The position numbers were made by a program, and so were the translations under genes. Below the pieces are notes generated by a model. The model made no database searches. It was not told where the DNA came from and saw only the letters and a list, made by a program, of their open reading frames with translations. From Acetobacteraceae bacterium (GTDB taxonomy: Bacteria > Pseudomonadota > Alphaproteobacteria > Acetobacterales > Acetobacteraceae): a DNA stretch of 44,322 nucleotides. Shown here piece by piece: positions 1 to 8,277 of this stretch. Every line of letters begins with the position of its first letter. Within the stretch, counting starts at the first letter, position 1. Where the stretch lies: positions 1 to 44,322 of the forward strand of contig PLXO01000052.1 in the NCBI GenBank assembly GCA_003151425.1, given 5' to 3'.

Positions 1-41
1 CGCAAAGTCTCCGGACGGACACTTAAAGGCTCGCTCACCAT
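1..41 (-). CDS. Start of a gene cut by the window edge
   Basis: One base after the TAG of the tailspike gene, an ATG at 41 opens a minus-strand frame that stays open to base 1 and reads MVSEPLSVRPETL. The tight spacing matches the other junctions of this cluster, so this is probably the next gene of the phage operon, perhaps a fibre-assembly or lysis gene. Only 13 codons are visible and no family can be named. Confidence 0.4.
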   Translation of the reverse strand, partial: MVSEPLSVRPETL

Positions 42-42
42 A

Positions 43-2121
43 CTAGCTCGGCACGTCGCTAATTGGTATTGGCGTCGTGGTGGCGGCAAGCGGGAAGTCT
101 AGCGCCCACGCGCTGCCAAGATCTCCAACGATATCCCAACCGGTGAGAGGAGACTGGCTCGAGAAGTTGTCAGTTACTGCATTTCCCCGTCCGATCGTGA
201 TGTTTCCATATGGATAATAAAGATTGCAGGAACTACTCTGACTCACGAGTTTTTTTGCCAACGTCACAAGCAGATGGTTGGCATCTATTCGTGCACACGC
301 TATCGCCGCAACGATAGAACCAGGGTTTTCGATATTGCCACCGTCCATAACGGCAAAGCCAGCGCCAACCGCCGCCTGGAGTGGGACGATAAGATCTGTT
401 CCGGTATCCTGTTGAACGGTAAGAATCAGCGATGAATCGCTCTGTCGATAGACATGTATGATTGTCGGCCCACCGACCTGGGGTATGCCGTCGGGGATTG
501 ATGTGAATACGCCGCCTCGACCAGAGGCAAGTAATGCGCGCGCCGCTATCGGAGCAGCCAAGCGCGCAAATCGTTGATTATCGAGGGCATCACGGTGCGA
601 GGAATCGCCGCCGGTGGCTATACCGGTGGCCGGGTTCCATGAACTGTCGCGCGGATTGCTGTCGGTAGTTTGCGGGTTACCGACGACGACATTCTGGGAA
701 GAGCTTTCGGACATCGCTGCCACGACTTCTCTATGCATCTGCATACCGCCAGTGCTGCCATACGGAATCGCATTCCACCACACCAAAGGGAGTGCGCCGG
801 CCGGCCGGTCAAGCATACCCCGCGCCAGCAGCAAGAAGCGCTCGGCCGCCGCCATGAAGGTTGCTTTTTCCGAGTACAATCGGAGGCTGTCCGTCTCACT
901 CCAGGGCCATAACAACGCGCAGACGTCGCTACTATCCTCCGCTGAGAGCGCGCCGATCGCCTTCGTATCTGCCTCACCGTCCGCTCCCAATTGCCACCCC
1001 GACGGATCAGAGCCATTCTCTGGATCACTGACGAAGCTGCCGGGATAGTTGCCCTCGACTACCAGGTAAATTCCGTTGCCGCTCTCCATGGTGTAACTGC
1101 TGGGGCTACCCGTCGTCGCTAGTATGTTGTAGGCGAGTGCGCCGATATACCAAGCTATGCCCTGAACCAGTAGCGTGGCCGCTCCATCATTTAGCGAGTA
1201 GTTTATCGCATTGGATTGCCCGTTCACCACGAGCATGATCCCGACACGTTTGCCTAGCACCCAGCGTGTTGCGAAGGTCAGTAGACTTGATACGTCGGTG
1301 TTGCTAATTGCGTTCGCCCATACCGCGGCTTCATGCAGCCAGCATTGCGCGCCCCCAAATACTGTGGTGTCGTGCAGAAGTACGATTGACCCGCCCGCAA
1401 AGCCCGGCGGTATGGGCGCTGCGGTGGCAACCTGTGTTGCATCCAACCACGCGTCGACCCCACTCCCGGCTGTGTAGCGCAGGACAATCGAGTGAGTGTG
1501 GCGGCGTTCGAGCGAAGACGACAACACCGTCTCGCTCGCGCCAGGAAACAGCACGAGCCGGGATCCGCCGCCGGAACTGTCCGCCTGCAATATCGGGGAC
1601 GACCCCAGCGTCATCAGAGTGATCGGATTGGCGTCTCGTCCGGAGTTCTGCCGCCAATTCGGACGTGACCAAACCAGGTACCAGGTCCAACTCGCTGCCG
1701 AGCTGTAACTCAAGGTAGCAGCACTAAAGCCGAGATCGGGATCAAGCGCTGGAGCCAGCGTGTTCGCGCCACCTACGACCAGCCCTATTCCTCCTAAATG
1801 GCCATTAAGCCTGGGGGTCGCCACTGGAGGGCCCGCCAAGACACCGAAGGAGTAGGGCGTGAGCGCACAACCGGCTTCGCAGCTGTTGGGCAGGCTCCCT
1901 ACGGGCAAATTCCACCCCATAATCGGATTGCCGCTCGGGTCGCGGAACCCACCGACTGAACTTGCGTCCCACCAAGCCACGACGTTATCAATGGAAGTCG
2001 GCGACGAACTACCCGCTCCTGAGTTGGAGGAAATCGGCGATGCCCGCAGGGCCGTCCAAAGCGCCACCTGGCCGCCGCCAATTCCCATCGGCGAATTTGG
2101 CCCCACGAAGGCGACACTCAT
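43..2121 (-). CDS. Phage tailspike with ConA-like and SGNH/SASA-type esterase domains
   Basis: This 692-residue protein is the most distal complete gene of the tail cluster. Its ATG directly follows the TAG of the upstream fibre gene. Residues about 45-290 look like a laminin-G/concanavalin-A-like jelly roll, starting VVAWWDASS and ending with an [13 protein letters not shown] strand. Residues about 295-530 carry SGNH-hydrolase blocks of the sialate O-acetylesterase type: NGQSN (about 299-303, candidate nucleophile Ser), WPWSETDS (about 403-410, matching the family's WxQGExD block) and SSHRD (about 507-511, candidate catalytic Asp/His). The last 160 residues are beta-rich and of unknown role. 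The likely job is binding and de-esterifying a surface polysaccharide during adsorption. The domain calls come from motifs; the substrate is unknown. No signal peptide is seen, as expected for a virion protein. Confidence 0.7.
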   Translation of the reverse strand: MSVAFVGPNSPMGIGGGQVALWTALRASPISSNSGAGSSSPTSIDNVVAWWDASSVGGFRDPSGNPIMGWNLPVGSLPNSCEAGCALTPYSFGVLAGPPVATPRLNGHLGGIGLVVGGANTLAPALDPDLGFSAATLSYSSAASWTWYLVWSRPNWRQNSGRDANPITLMTLGSSPILQADSSGGGSRLVLFPGASETVLSSSLERRHTHSIVLRYTAGSGVDAWLDATQVATAAPIPPGFAGGSIVLLHDTTVFGGAQCWLHEAAVWANAISNTDVSSLLTFATRWVLGKRVGIMLVVNGQSNAINYSLNDGAATLLVQGIAWYIGALAYNILATTGSPSSYTMESGNGIYLVVEGNYPGSFVSDPENGSDPSGWQLGADGEADTKAIGALSAEDSSDVCALLWPWSETDSLRLYSEKATFMAAAERFLLLARGMLDRPAGALPLVWWNAIPYGSTGGMQMHREVVAAMSESSSQNVVVGNPQTTDSNPRDSSWNPATGIATGGDSSHRDALDNQRFARLAAPIAARALLASGRGGVFTSIPDGIPQVGGPTIIHVYRQSDSSLILTVQQDTGTDLIVPLQAAVGAGFAVMDGGNIENPGSIVAAIACARIDANHLLVTLAKKLVSQSSSCNLYYPYGNITIGRGNAVTDNFSSQSPLTGWDIVGDLGSAWALDFPLAATTTPIPISDVPS

Positions 2122-4290
2122 CTAGGTCACCGTAAAAGGAGTCGGGTATACCGTTGGTAGGCTGCCGTTCGTACCTTCAACCCAGGCATACCAGGTTCCC
2201 GGAGTCGCCGGGTTATTGACGTAGGCGCCCCAGAGATCGGTATTGACGTAGGACGCCTGGGTCCAATTGGCCGGTGGGGTCGTTGGCGACGTCCAAAACC
2301 CAAACTGAACCGGAGCATTGGACGGTGTGATTTTGGCGTTCACGCCGATCTGGCCGCTACCATGCGTGTAGCTACCCGACGGGGGGGCATTCCATGTGAT
2401 CGCGGTCACCGAAATACCGGCCGCGGCCGTACTTTGCGAGACTACGGACGACGGCATCCCATTCCCCAAGGCATTGGTTGCAAATACCTCAAAGTCGTAG
2501 CTGGTGCTCGCCGAAAGTCCGGTTACGCTGGTTGCCGTGCTCGAAAGGCCGGATGCATATGTCGTCCATGCCGTCGTGCCGGTTGGTCGATAGCTGATCG
2601 TATAGCTGATCGGAGTGGTCCCGACGCTGGGTGCGGACCATGTGAGGGAAAGAGTCGTGTCCGTTGGCGCACCGGCAATAAGCCCGGTGACCTGCCCGGG
2701 AACAACACCCACCGCTGCGGCGGTGGCTCCCGTGACAACGCTAGAGGATGGACCGGATCCGGCGGAATTGTTAGCAAATACCTCAAAGTCGTAGCTGGTG
2801 CTCGCCGAAAGGCTGGTTACGATGGTTGCCGTGCCCGAAAGACCGGATGCATATGTCGTCCATGCCGTTGTGCCGGTTGGTCGATAGCTGATCGTATAGC
2901 TGATTGGAGTGGTCCCGACACCGGGTGCAGACCATGCGAGGGAAAGAGTCGTGCTGGTTGGCGCATTGACGGTAAACCCGGTAATCTGGCCGGGAAGAAC
3001 GCCAGCCGCTGCGGCGGTGGCCCCCGTGACCACGCTAGACGATGGACCGGATCCGGCGGAATTCGCAGCAAATATCACAAAGTCATAGGTGGTGGATGCC
3101 TGGAGGTTCGAAATGTTATAACTTGTGCCGATGACGGCTGAATTTGCCGTACTCCAGGCTGTCGCTCCGCTCGCCTGGTATTGCACGTTATAGCTCGTAA
3201 CCGAACCTCCCGAGGCAGGTGCCACCCAAGCCAACGAGGCCCCATCGCTTGAAACCCCGGTAATGACAACACCGGTGACGGCGCCCGGTATAGTTTCGAT
3301 ACTCTGAGTTACACCACCCGAGACCGACGCATAGATGACGCTGCCACCTGAATACGACACGCCTTGCATCATGCACGAGAGGCCCGAGGGAAGAACCGAT
3401 GTCCCCGACGAACTCACGATACCAGCGCCGAAAGTCACATTGGCTCCGCTCAGATTGATAACGTTACACGCAAAGCCGGATCCCATATTGGCAAACACCG
3501 GCGTTAATGTGATCGGTTGGCTGCACACAAGAATTCTCCCGTTGTGTACTGTTCCATCCAGCGTCGTGCTTGTAGTTATCTCGACTACGGGATATTTGTA
3601 ACTCGGTTGATTAGACACTATCCATGCCCATATGGCGCCAAAGGTCTGACAGACCATTGTGTCGCTAGCCTGCGCGACCCAAGTAGTATCGCTGTTTGAT
3701 GCTGCAGCGGCGGGCTGCGCGTCGTTGATGGTCAGCCCGTTCAGAAAATTCTGGTAGGTAATGGAATCGGCGGAGCCACTCTGACTAATTCCAACCAGAT
3801 CCCCCGTGGAAATTGTCGTCACGACCGGCAAGTCAGCGATGCTATAGGAGGCGCCGCTGACGCCGCTGGATGTGGCGCTGCCCGTCGCAGAGATGGTTCC
3901 AGCCGAGCTAATAGCAATGTTGCTGCCAGCGGAAAACAGTCCGCGCAGGAGTGATAGCTCGAGCAGCATGGGTGAGCCGCCCGAACTGAGCACAGCCTGA
4001 TCAGACGGTTCAAGGACCGTCTGGCTCGGAAAACTTGCGTGATCCGCGCCGGTTGCGGCCAGAACGCAGGACTGCAGGCCAAGCCCTACCCCGACACTAA
4101 TGGATTCGGGCCCGCCCAGTCCAAGACTTTCCCGGCCGAGTAATGTGCCCGTGGGCGCCAGGATCGCTGGCTGCACACCAGACAGCAGCGTACCAACGCT
4201 TATCGATTGCGTCATGCCGCCGTGGCTAAGTGGGATCTCATCGGCAGGGTCAACTGCAGAAAGCGACGGTAATTGACCAATCGTTGGCAT
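2122..4290 (-). CDS. Phage tail fibre with three fibronectin type III domains
   Basis: A 722-residue structural protein. Its ATG is preceded by GAGG at good spacing, and its TAG abuts the ATG of the tailspike gene. Residues 1 to about 130 resemble the N-terminus of the neighbouring 991-residue fibre (both begin MPTI.QL and share GVQP, GALLG/GTLLG and GGP landmarks), which suggests a common attachment domain. Three Fn3 domains follow at about 335-430, 431-527 and 528-625, with the usual core (SYTISYRPTG, STSYDFEVFA). The second and third are almost identical, also in DNA. The last 97 residues form a separate Trp/Tyr-rich domain that I do not recognise and that may be the receptor-binding end. 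Fn3 domains in phage tails are usually thought to give weak carbohydrate binding or spacing. Confidence 0.75.
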   Translation of the reverse strand: MPTIGQLPSLSAVDPADEIPLSHGGMTQSISVGTLLSGVQPAILAPTGTLLGRESLGLGGPESISVGVGLGLQSCVLAATGADHASFPSQTVLEPSDQAVLSSGGSPMLLELSLLRGLFSAGSNIAISSAGTISATGSATSSGVSGASYSIADLPVVTTISTGDLVGISQSGSADSITYQNFLNGLTINDAQPAAAASNSDTTWVAQASDTMVCQTFGAIWAWIVSNQPSYKYPVVEITTSTTLDGTVHNGRILVCSQPITLTPVFANMGSGFACNVINLSGANVTFGAGIVSSSGTSVLPSGLSCMMQGVSYSGGSVIYASVSGGVTQSIETIPGAVTGVVITGVSSDGASLAWVAPASGGSVTSYNVQYQASGATAWSTANSAVIGTSYNISNLQASTTYDFVIFAANSAGSGPSSSVVTGATAAAAGVLPGQITGFTVNAPTSTTLSLAWSAPGVGTTPISYTISYRPTGTTAWTTYASGLSGTATIVTSLSASTSYDFEVFANNSAGSGPSSSVVTGATAAAVGVVPGQVTGLIAGAPTDTTLSLTWSAPSVGTTPISYTISYRPTGTTAWTTYASGLSSTATSVTGLSASTSYDFEVFATNALGNGMPSSVVSQSTAAAGISVTAITWNAPPSGSYTHGSGQIGVNAKITPSNAPVQFGFWTSPTTPPANWTQASYVNTDLWGAYVNNPATPGTWYAWVEGTNGSLPTVYPTPFTVT
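2478..3010 (-). repeat. Direct repeat encoding duplicated Fn3 domains
   Basis: Two tandem copies of about 294 bp (98 codons) lie inside the Fn3 fibre gene. Long stretches are identical or differ at single bases, for example around 2481-2517 against 2775-2811 and around 2547-2630 against 2841-2924. This indicates a recent in-frame duplication of one Fn3 domain, or homogenisation by recombination. Confidence 0.85.
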
Positions 4291-4338
4291 AAACGCCTCA
4301 CAGGATGGGGGGACGCAGCGAATGTCGGTTGAGGTCGG

Positions 4339-7314
4339 CTACGCCAGGACGGTCGTTCCGCTCATCACCGATATCCATTGGCCGCTACTGCCTCCTACGA
4401 CCAGGATCCCAGTGCCTGCCCCGGCCGCCTCGCCAGTCTTGCGACCGTTGGTCGCATAAGCCAGGCCTCCGGCCACGGTCGCCGGTAATGTCGCCACGGG
4501 ATAGGTTGGGAGGCCGATCGTGCCGCCATCAACGGATAAGCTGCCCATGACCGACGCGCTGCCTTTGGCAACAAGTGTACCTGAGGAGACTGTCAGCCCG
4601 GCGTTCATCGACACTGCACCCTGAAACGTGCTCGTGCCTGAAAACGTCGCGGTACTACTGGCAGTCACAGGACCGCCCAGGTATGACGCCCCGCCTACGG
4701 TTAAGCCGGTCGGACTATACAGCGTACCACTAACCAAGAGATTGCCTTGCAGGTGTCCTCCACCAGAAGAACCGAAGGCGGCACTATCCCAATACAAGGT
4801 GGTATTGCTTTTGTGGTCGAGGAGCAAGCCACCATCGGCGAAAATGGTGCTGGTGATATGAAGAGCGCTGATGCTCGTGTCATAGAAGGTATTTATCAAT
4901 CCGCCGTAATCAAACGCGATCTGCTGCCCCGTGGCCAGCCATATGGTCCTGCTCGAATTAGTAACCAGATTTCCGGACGCGCCGTCAGCAACCGAGACTG
5001 AGGTCGAAAGTGTTAAGGTTCCGGACTGCAGCCCTGCGCCATCAAAACTATACCCCGTTTGCGTGTACGTATCGAATCCTATTTTGACTTGCGACGTATT
5101 GGACGCTGAGACAGGTTTGCCATACACGCCTGCCGAGGTGAAAGGTAGGACGTTACTTACGTGGATGCTGGCAACGGGGCTCGTCAGAGAGGTAGTGACT
5201 TGGGGTGCTGCGCCCGCGGTGCCGTTTGGGAATGCACTGCGGGTATCTATTACGGCGATGGAGTAGTTACCTTGGAGGTTTAGCATCCACTTGAACTGAG
5301 ACGTAGCGCTCGTGGTAGTTGCGATACCGTTAGCCCATTCAAGTGGATATCCGCCCGACGCTAACGATATTGCTTCGTTTGCACAGAGCAGGAGGCCAGA
5401 CCGCGCGTTAGCATCGTCAACATTGTTCGCGTTAAGGTCTGTTTCATTTCCTACCAAGGAGTTCGCGATCGACGATGGCAGGTTAGTTTCATCAACGGCG
5501 GGCAACCAGAGAGCCCAAAGTTCCGCCATCTGCCGGCCTACCGGGACGCCACCGGGCGGCAAGCTGCGTGTGGGCGCCGACTGTATTGCGACATGCTGGG
5601 CGGCAACCGGAGACACACCAAGCGGACGTAACGCAGATGAGTTCAGGTAACTTACTAGCGAATAGACTTCCGTGCCCGGACCATCAACGGCATTGCCGCT
5701 AGCGTTCAGACTGCTGCCGACGGTAGTGGTAAGCAGGGTATTCGTATTCGATGAACCGGCGCCACCTGCAAAGGCCAGCGTCATAGCGGCGCTAACAAGC
5801 GGACCGTCCCCAACCGCGCTCTGGCCTCTCGTCACCGCAAGTAAAGTGGGTACGCCAGATCCAGTGAACGACGCACTCATCGTCAGGGGTCCGGTCATCG
5901 TATCGCCGGATTTCTGGACTCTCACGTCCACATAGGATTTAGTCGCCGCGTGTAGGCTGCTCGTGGGGATGCTGGTCAGCGTTAGATAACCGGATAATGT
6001 GCCGCCTGCCAATGGCAGTGTTGTTGCTACTTGGGTATCAACATATTGCTTGGGAGTGGCCTGTAACGCTGTAGTGGGGTTGGACGGTAAAGTGACGGGC
6101 CCGATAAGAGTACCGCCAGCCAGCGGCAACGCCATACCGACCTGGGCGTCCACATATTGCTTTGTCGTAGCCTGCATCGTGCCCGACGGATTCGCGGCCA
6201 ATGACAGGGAGCCGCTCAGAGTTCCCCCGAACAACGAAAGCGTTGTTGCTACCAGCCCATCTACGTATTGCTTGGGCGTCGCCTGAAGTGCAACGGTTGG
6301 ACTCGCCGAAAGGGTAAGGGGGCCGGTCATCGTCCCGCCGGCGGTAAGCAAGGATTTTGTTACTTGTCCGGTAACGTATTCCAGTGTAGCTGCCCCGAGC
6401 GGGACGGCAGGGTCTCCCGATAACACCAGGAGACCAGTCATTGTATCCCCAGAGCGGAACATGCGAGTGTCTACATACTCTTTGGTCGCTGCCTGCAATG
6501 CGGTTGAAGGATCCCCTACCAACACCAAAGGCCCGGTCAACGAGTCCCCGGAGCGGAACATGCGCATGTCCACATACTCCTTGGTCGCCGCCTGCAATGC
6601 CGTGGAAGGGTCCCCCGCCAACACCAAAGGCCCGGTCAACGAGTCTCCGGCGCGAAACACGCGCGTGTCCACATACTCCTTGGTTGCGGCCTGCAACGCC
6701 GTTGAAGGGTCCCCTACCAACATCAAAGGCCCGGTCAACGAGTCTCCGGCGCGGAACACGCGCGTGTCCACATACTCTTTGGTTGCGGCCTGCAGTCCGA
6801 CTTGCGGGTCGCTAGCCAAGTTGAGAGGCCCGGTCAATGTTCCGCCAGCTTTTGGCAGGGTGGCCGCGACGAAATCGGCCAGTCTCTGATGTGCCGAGCT
6901 GCCAGTCGCCGTCACCAGCAGTTGAGATCCATCGACGTTCGTAGCACCCGGCAGGCCACTCAAGAATTGCGCGTAGGTCACGGCAACGTTGGTGCTAGCT
7001 TGACCTATCGGCACGCTATCCGTCGCGGCCGGTACATTGCCCGCGGGCAACGTCGACACGACAAAACTGCTTGCCGCGGCGCTCAGGGTCCCGGAGGTGA
7101 GAGCCAAGTTGGCCCCGACGGCGACCTGCGCTGGGCCGCCAGTTCCGGTGCTCGGGCCACCCAGCAACGCCCCGCTCGCGACAGACAACTGCGGTTGAAC
7201 GCCGGCCAGAATCTGAGCGCGCGTGACTGAACGGGCGATTCCGCTCTGGCTAACCATAAATTCATCGGTGTCAGCCGCAGCGGTTGCCGGTGCCAGTTGA
7301 TCAATCGTGGGCAT
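4339..7314 (-). CDS. Long phage tail fibre with 33-37-residue repeats
   Basis: A 991-residue fibre. Residues 1 to about 150 form an N-terminal anchor shared with the downstream 722-residue fibre. Residues about 151-480 hold nine full copies and one partial copy of the phage tail-fibre repeat (GDSLTGPL, then LQAATKEYVDTR), which normally makes a trimeric shaft. Residues about 480-760 are a non-repetitive beta-rich region. The last 230 residues are Gly/Ser/Thr-rich stretches (TVGGASYLGGPV, STATFSGTSTF) ending in TNGRKTGEAAGAG and SGQWISV, a C-terminal end type common in phage fibres. Four of the shaft repeats are near-identical in DNA. The ATG at 7314 has only a distant GGAG upstream. It probably forms the main long fibre and sits between the fibre adaptor and the Fn3 fibre genes. 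Confidence 0.8.
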   Translation of the reverse strand: MPTIDQLAPATAAADTDEFMVSQSGIARSVTRAQILAGVQPQLSVASGALLGGPSTGTGGPAQVAVGANLALTSGTLSAAASSFVVSTLPAGNVPAATDSVPIGQASTNVAVTYAQFLSGLPGATNVDGSQLLVTATGSSAHQRLADFVAATLPKAGGTLTGPLNLASDPQVGLQAATKEYVDTRVFRAGDSLTGPLMLVGDPSTALQAATKEYVDTRVFRAGDSLTGPLVLAGDPSTALQAATKEYVDMRMFRSGDSLTGPLVLVGDPSTALQAATKEYVDTRMFRSGDTMTGLLVLSGDPAVPLGAATLEYVTGQVTKSLLTAGGTMTGPLTLSASPTVALQATPKQYVDGLVATTLSLFGGTLSGSLSLAANPSGTMQATTKQYVDAQVGMALPLAGGTLIGPVTLPSNPTTALQATPKQYVDTQVATTLPLAGGTLSGYLTLTSIPTSSLHAATKSYVDVRVQKSGDTMTGPLTMSASFTGSGVPTLLAVTRGQSAVGDGPLVSAAMTLAFAGGAGSSNTNTLLTTTVGSSLNASGNAVDGPGTEVYSLVSYLNSSALRPLGVSPVAAQHVAIQSAPTRSLPPGGVPVGRQMAELWALWLPAVDETNLPSSIANSLVGNETDLNANNVDDANARSGLLLCANEAISLASGGYPLEWANGIATTTSATSQFKWMLNLQGNYSIAVIDTRSAFPNGTAGAAPQVTTSLTSPVASIHVSNVLPFTSAGVYGKPVSASNTSQVKIGFDTYTQTGYSFDGAGLQSGTLTLSTSVSVADGASGNLVTNSSRTIWLATGQQIAFDYGGLINTFYDTSISALHITSTIFADGGLLLDHKSNTTLYWDSAAFGSSGGGHLQGNLLVSGTLYSPTGLTVGGASYLGGPVTASSTATFSGTSTFQGAVSMNAGLTVSSGTLVAKGSASVMGSLSVDGGTIGLPTYPVATLPATVAGGLAYATNGRKTGEAAGAGTGILVVGGSSGQWISVMSGTTVLA
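6463..6858 (-). repeat. 99-bp tandem repeats in the fibre shaft
   Basis: Four tandem units with an exact 99-bp period begin near 6463, 6562, 6661 and 6760. Each encodes 33 residues ending in LQAATKEYVD-type sequence. Units differ at only a few bases, the last one more so. To the low-coordinate side the array continues as more diverged units of 99 or 111 bp down to about 5890. The period is a multiple of three, so gain or loss of units keeps the frame and changes shaft length. Confidence 0.9.
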
Positions 7315-7422
7315 ATTCGGGCACAGCTCCAGAAAGGATGATTGTTGCCGATTGGCAAACCAGATGTGAGACGGGAACCAGCACAGAGTGGTCTGAACGG
7401 GCCATCCCCGACGATCGATTCA

Positions 7423-7911
7423 TCAGGAGGACGGCGCCAATATGGGGTTGCCATTCTGGTCCGTGACGACTGTCCCTGCATTGGTCTCAAGTGCATCCGC
7501 GGGAATCGGTGGAACCGACAGATTCAAGACCGGCACCAGAACACTTCGCTGAATGGTTCGCCCAGTCACCGTCCCAACGACGATGGTCACAGTATAGGTT
7601 GTGCCGCTTTGGCCCTCCGCCAGCCAAAAAACGCATCGTCTCCCGTCCACTGTTGTGCTACTGACGGACAGATCACCCGGATTGTCTGGGGTAACCGTTA
7701 CGTCGAGCGTCGCTATCGAGTCCCCATCATTCCCGACCAGCACTGGCGATATGTCGACCTCATAATCGAGTGTGTCACCGGGATCTTTGGTCGGCCAGTT
7801 CAACAGCGGAGGTGCAACAGCGGTAGAACCGCGCGTTACCGGAATGAAGCTGTCAATCGTAACAGACCTTGCGCCGCTTGGTTTCCAAACATGGCTCGCA
7901 GGTGTAGACAT
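7423..7911 (-). CDS. Phage fibre-tail adaptor-like protein
   Basis: A 162-residue protein with an excellent ribosome binding site (TAGGAGG seven bases before the ATG). Residues about 5-50 (WKPSGARSVTIDSFIPV, then DPGDTLDYEVDISPVL) and about 60-125 (DSIATLDVTV, FWLAEGQSGTTYTVTIVV) match the layout of the small beta-sandwich proteins annotated as phage fibre-tail adaptors, which link fibres to the baseplate. It lies directly before the two long fibres, which fits that role. The last 35 residues look like a flexible tail. The 156 bases upstream, to the end of the small gene at 8068, hold no gene I can support. Confidence 0.6.
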   Translation of the reverse strand: MSTPASHVWKPSGARSVTIDSFIPVTRGSTAVAPPLLNWPTKDPGDTLDYEVDISPVLVGNDGDSIATLDVTVTPDNPGDLSVSSTTVDGRRCVFWLAEGQSGTTYTVTIVVGTVTGRTIQRSVLVPVLNLSVPPIPADALETNAGTVVTDQNGNPILAPSS

Positions 7912-8067
7912 TGCAACCTCCTAGCGCTTCTGCCTGTATCCCGGATACACGCGTCAACGGAATGGTGTGATACACCAGATGGCAGCGGCAGTTCGACGGC
8001 ATAATGAAAAGGCAACAAACCACTTCGAAAATACAGTGACCATCTGCATGATAAACGGATTAGCTCA

Positions 8068-8277
8068 CTACGCATCCACCAGCGTTGACGAAAGTTGTTC
8101 GTCACCTAGCCTTGAGATCTTGCATAACCTCTGGACACGCGCCTCGACATTCGCGTGCGGGACGCGAATTCCGCCGGGGCCCAAGGGGGCGCGCCTGTAC
8201 GAGCTCAAATACTGCAGAGTGCTCCGGGCCTCTCCGTCATATCCCCTGCGGCCAGTGAGGCTGCCCGCAGCTACCAT
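8068..8277 (-). CDS. Possible small protein coupled to the glycine-rich fibre gene
   Basis: An ATG at 8277 overlaps the last codons of the glycine-rich fibre gene (AGATGGTAG, where TGG-TAG are that gene's final codon and stop). It opens a 69-codon frame rich in Arg, Ser and Leu (YLSSYRRAPLGPGGI). Start-stop overlap is the rule in this operon and favours a real coupled gene. There is no recognisable family, signal peptide or membrane segment, and no clear ribosome binding site of its own. Without it, the stretch 7912-8270 would be the largest gap inside the cluster. It may instead be the remnant of a fibre-associated chaperone. Confidence 0.35.
   Translation of the reverse strand: MVAAGSLTGRRGYDGEARSTLQYLSSYRRAPLGPGGIRVPHANVEARVQRLCKISRLGDEQLSSTLVDA

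Noticed and set aside
6463..6858. Regular 99-bp repeats considered as a CRISPR array
   Set aside because: Units are contiguous with no unique spacers, the period is a multiple of three, and they encode the fibre repeat.
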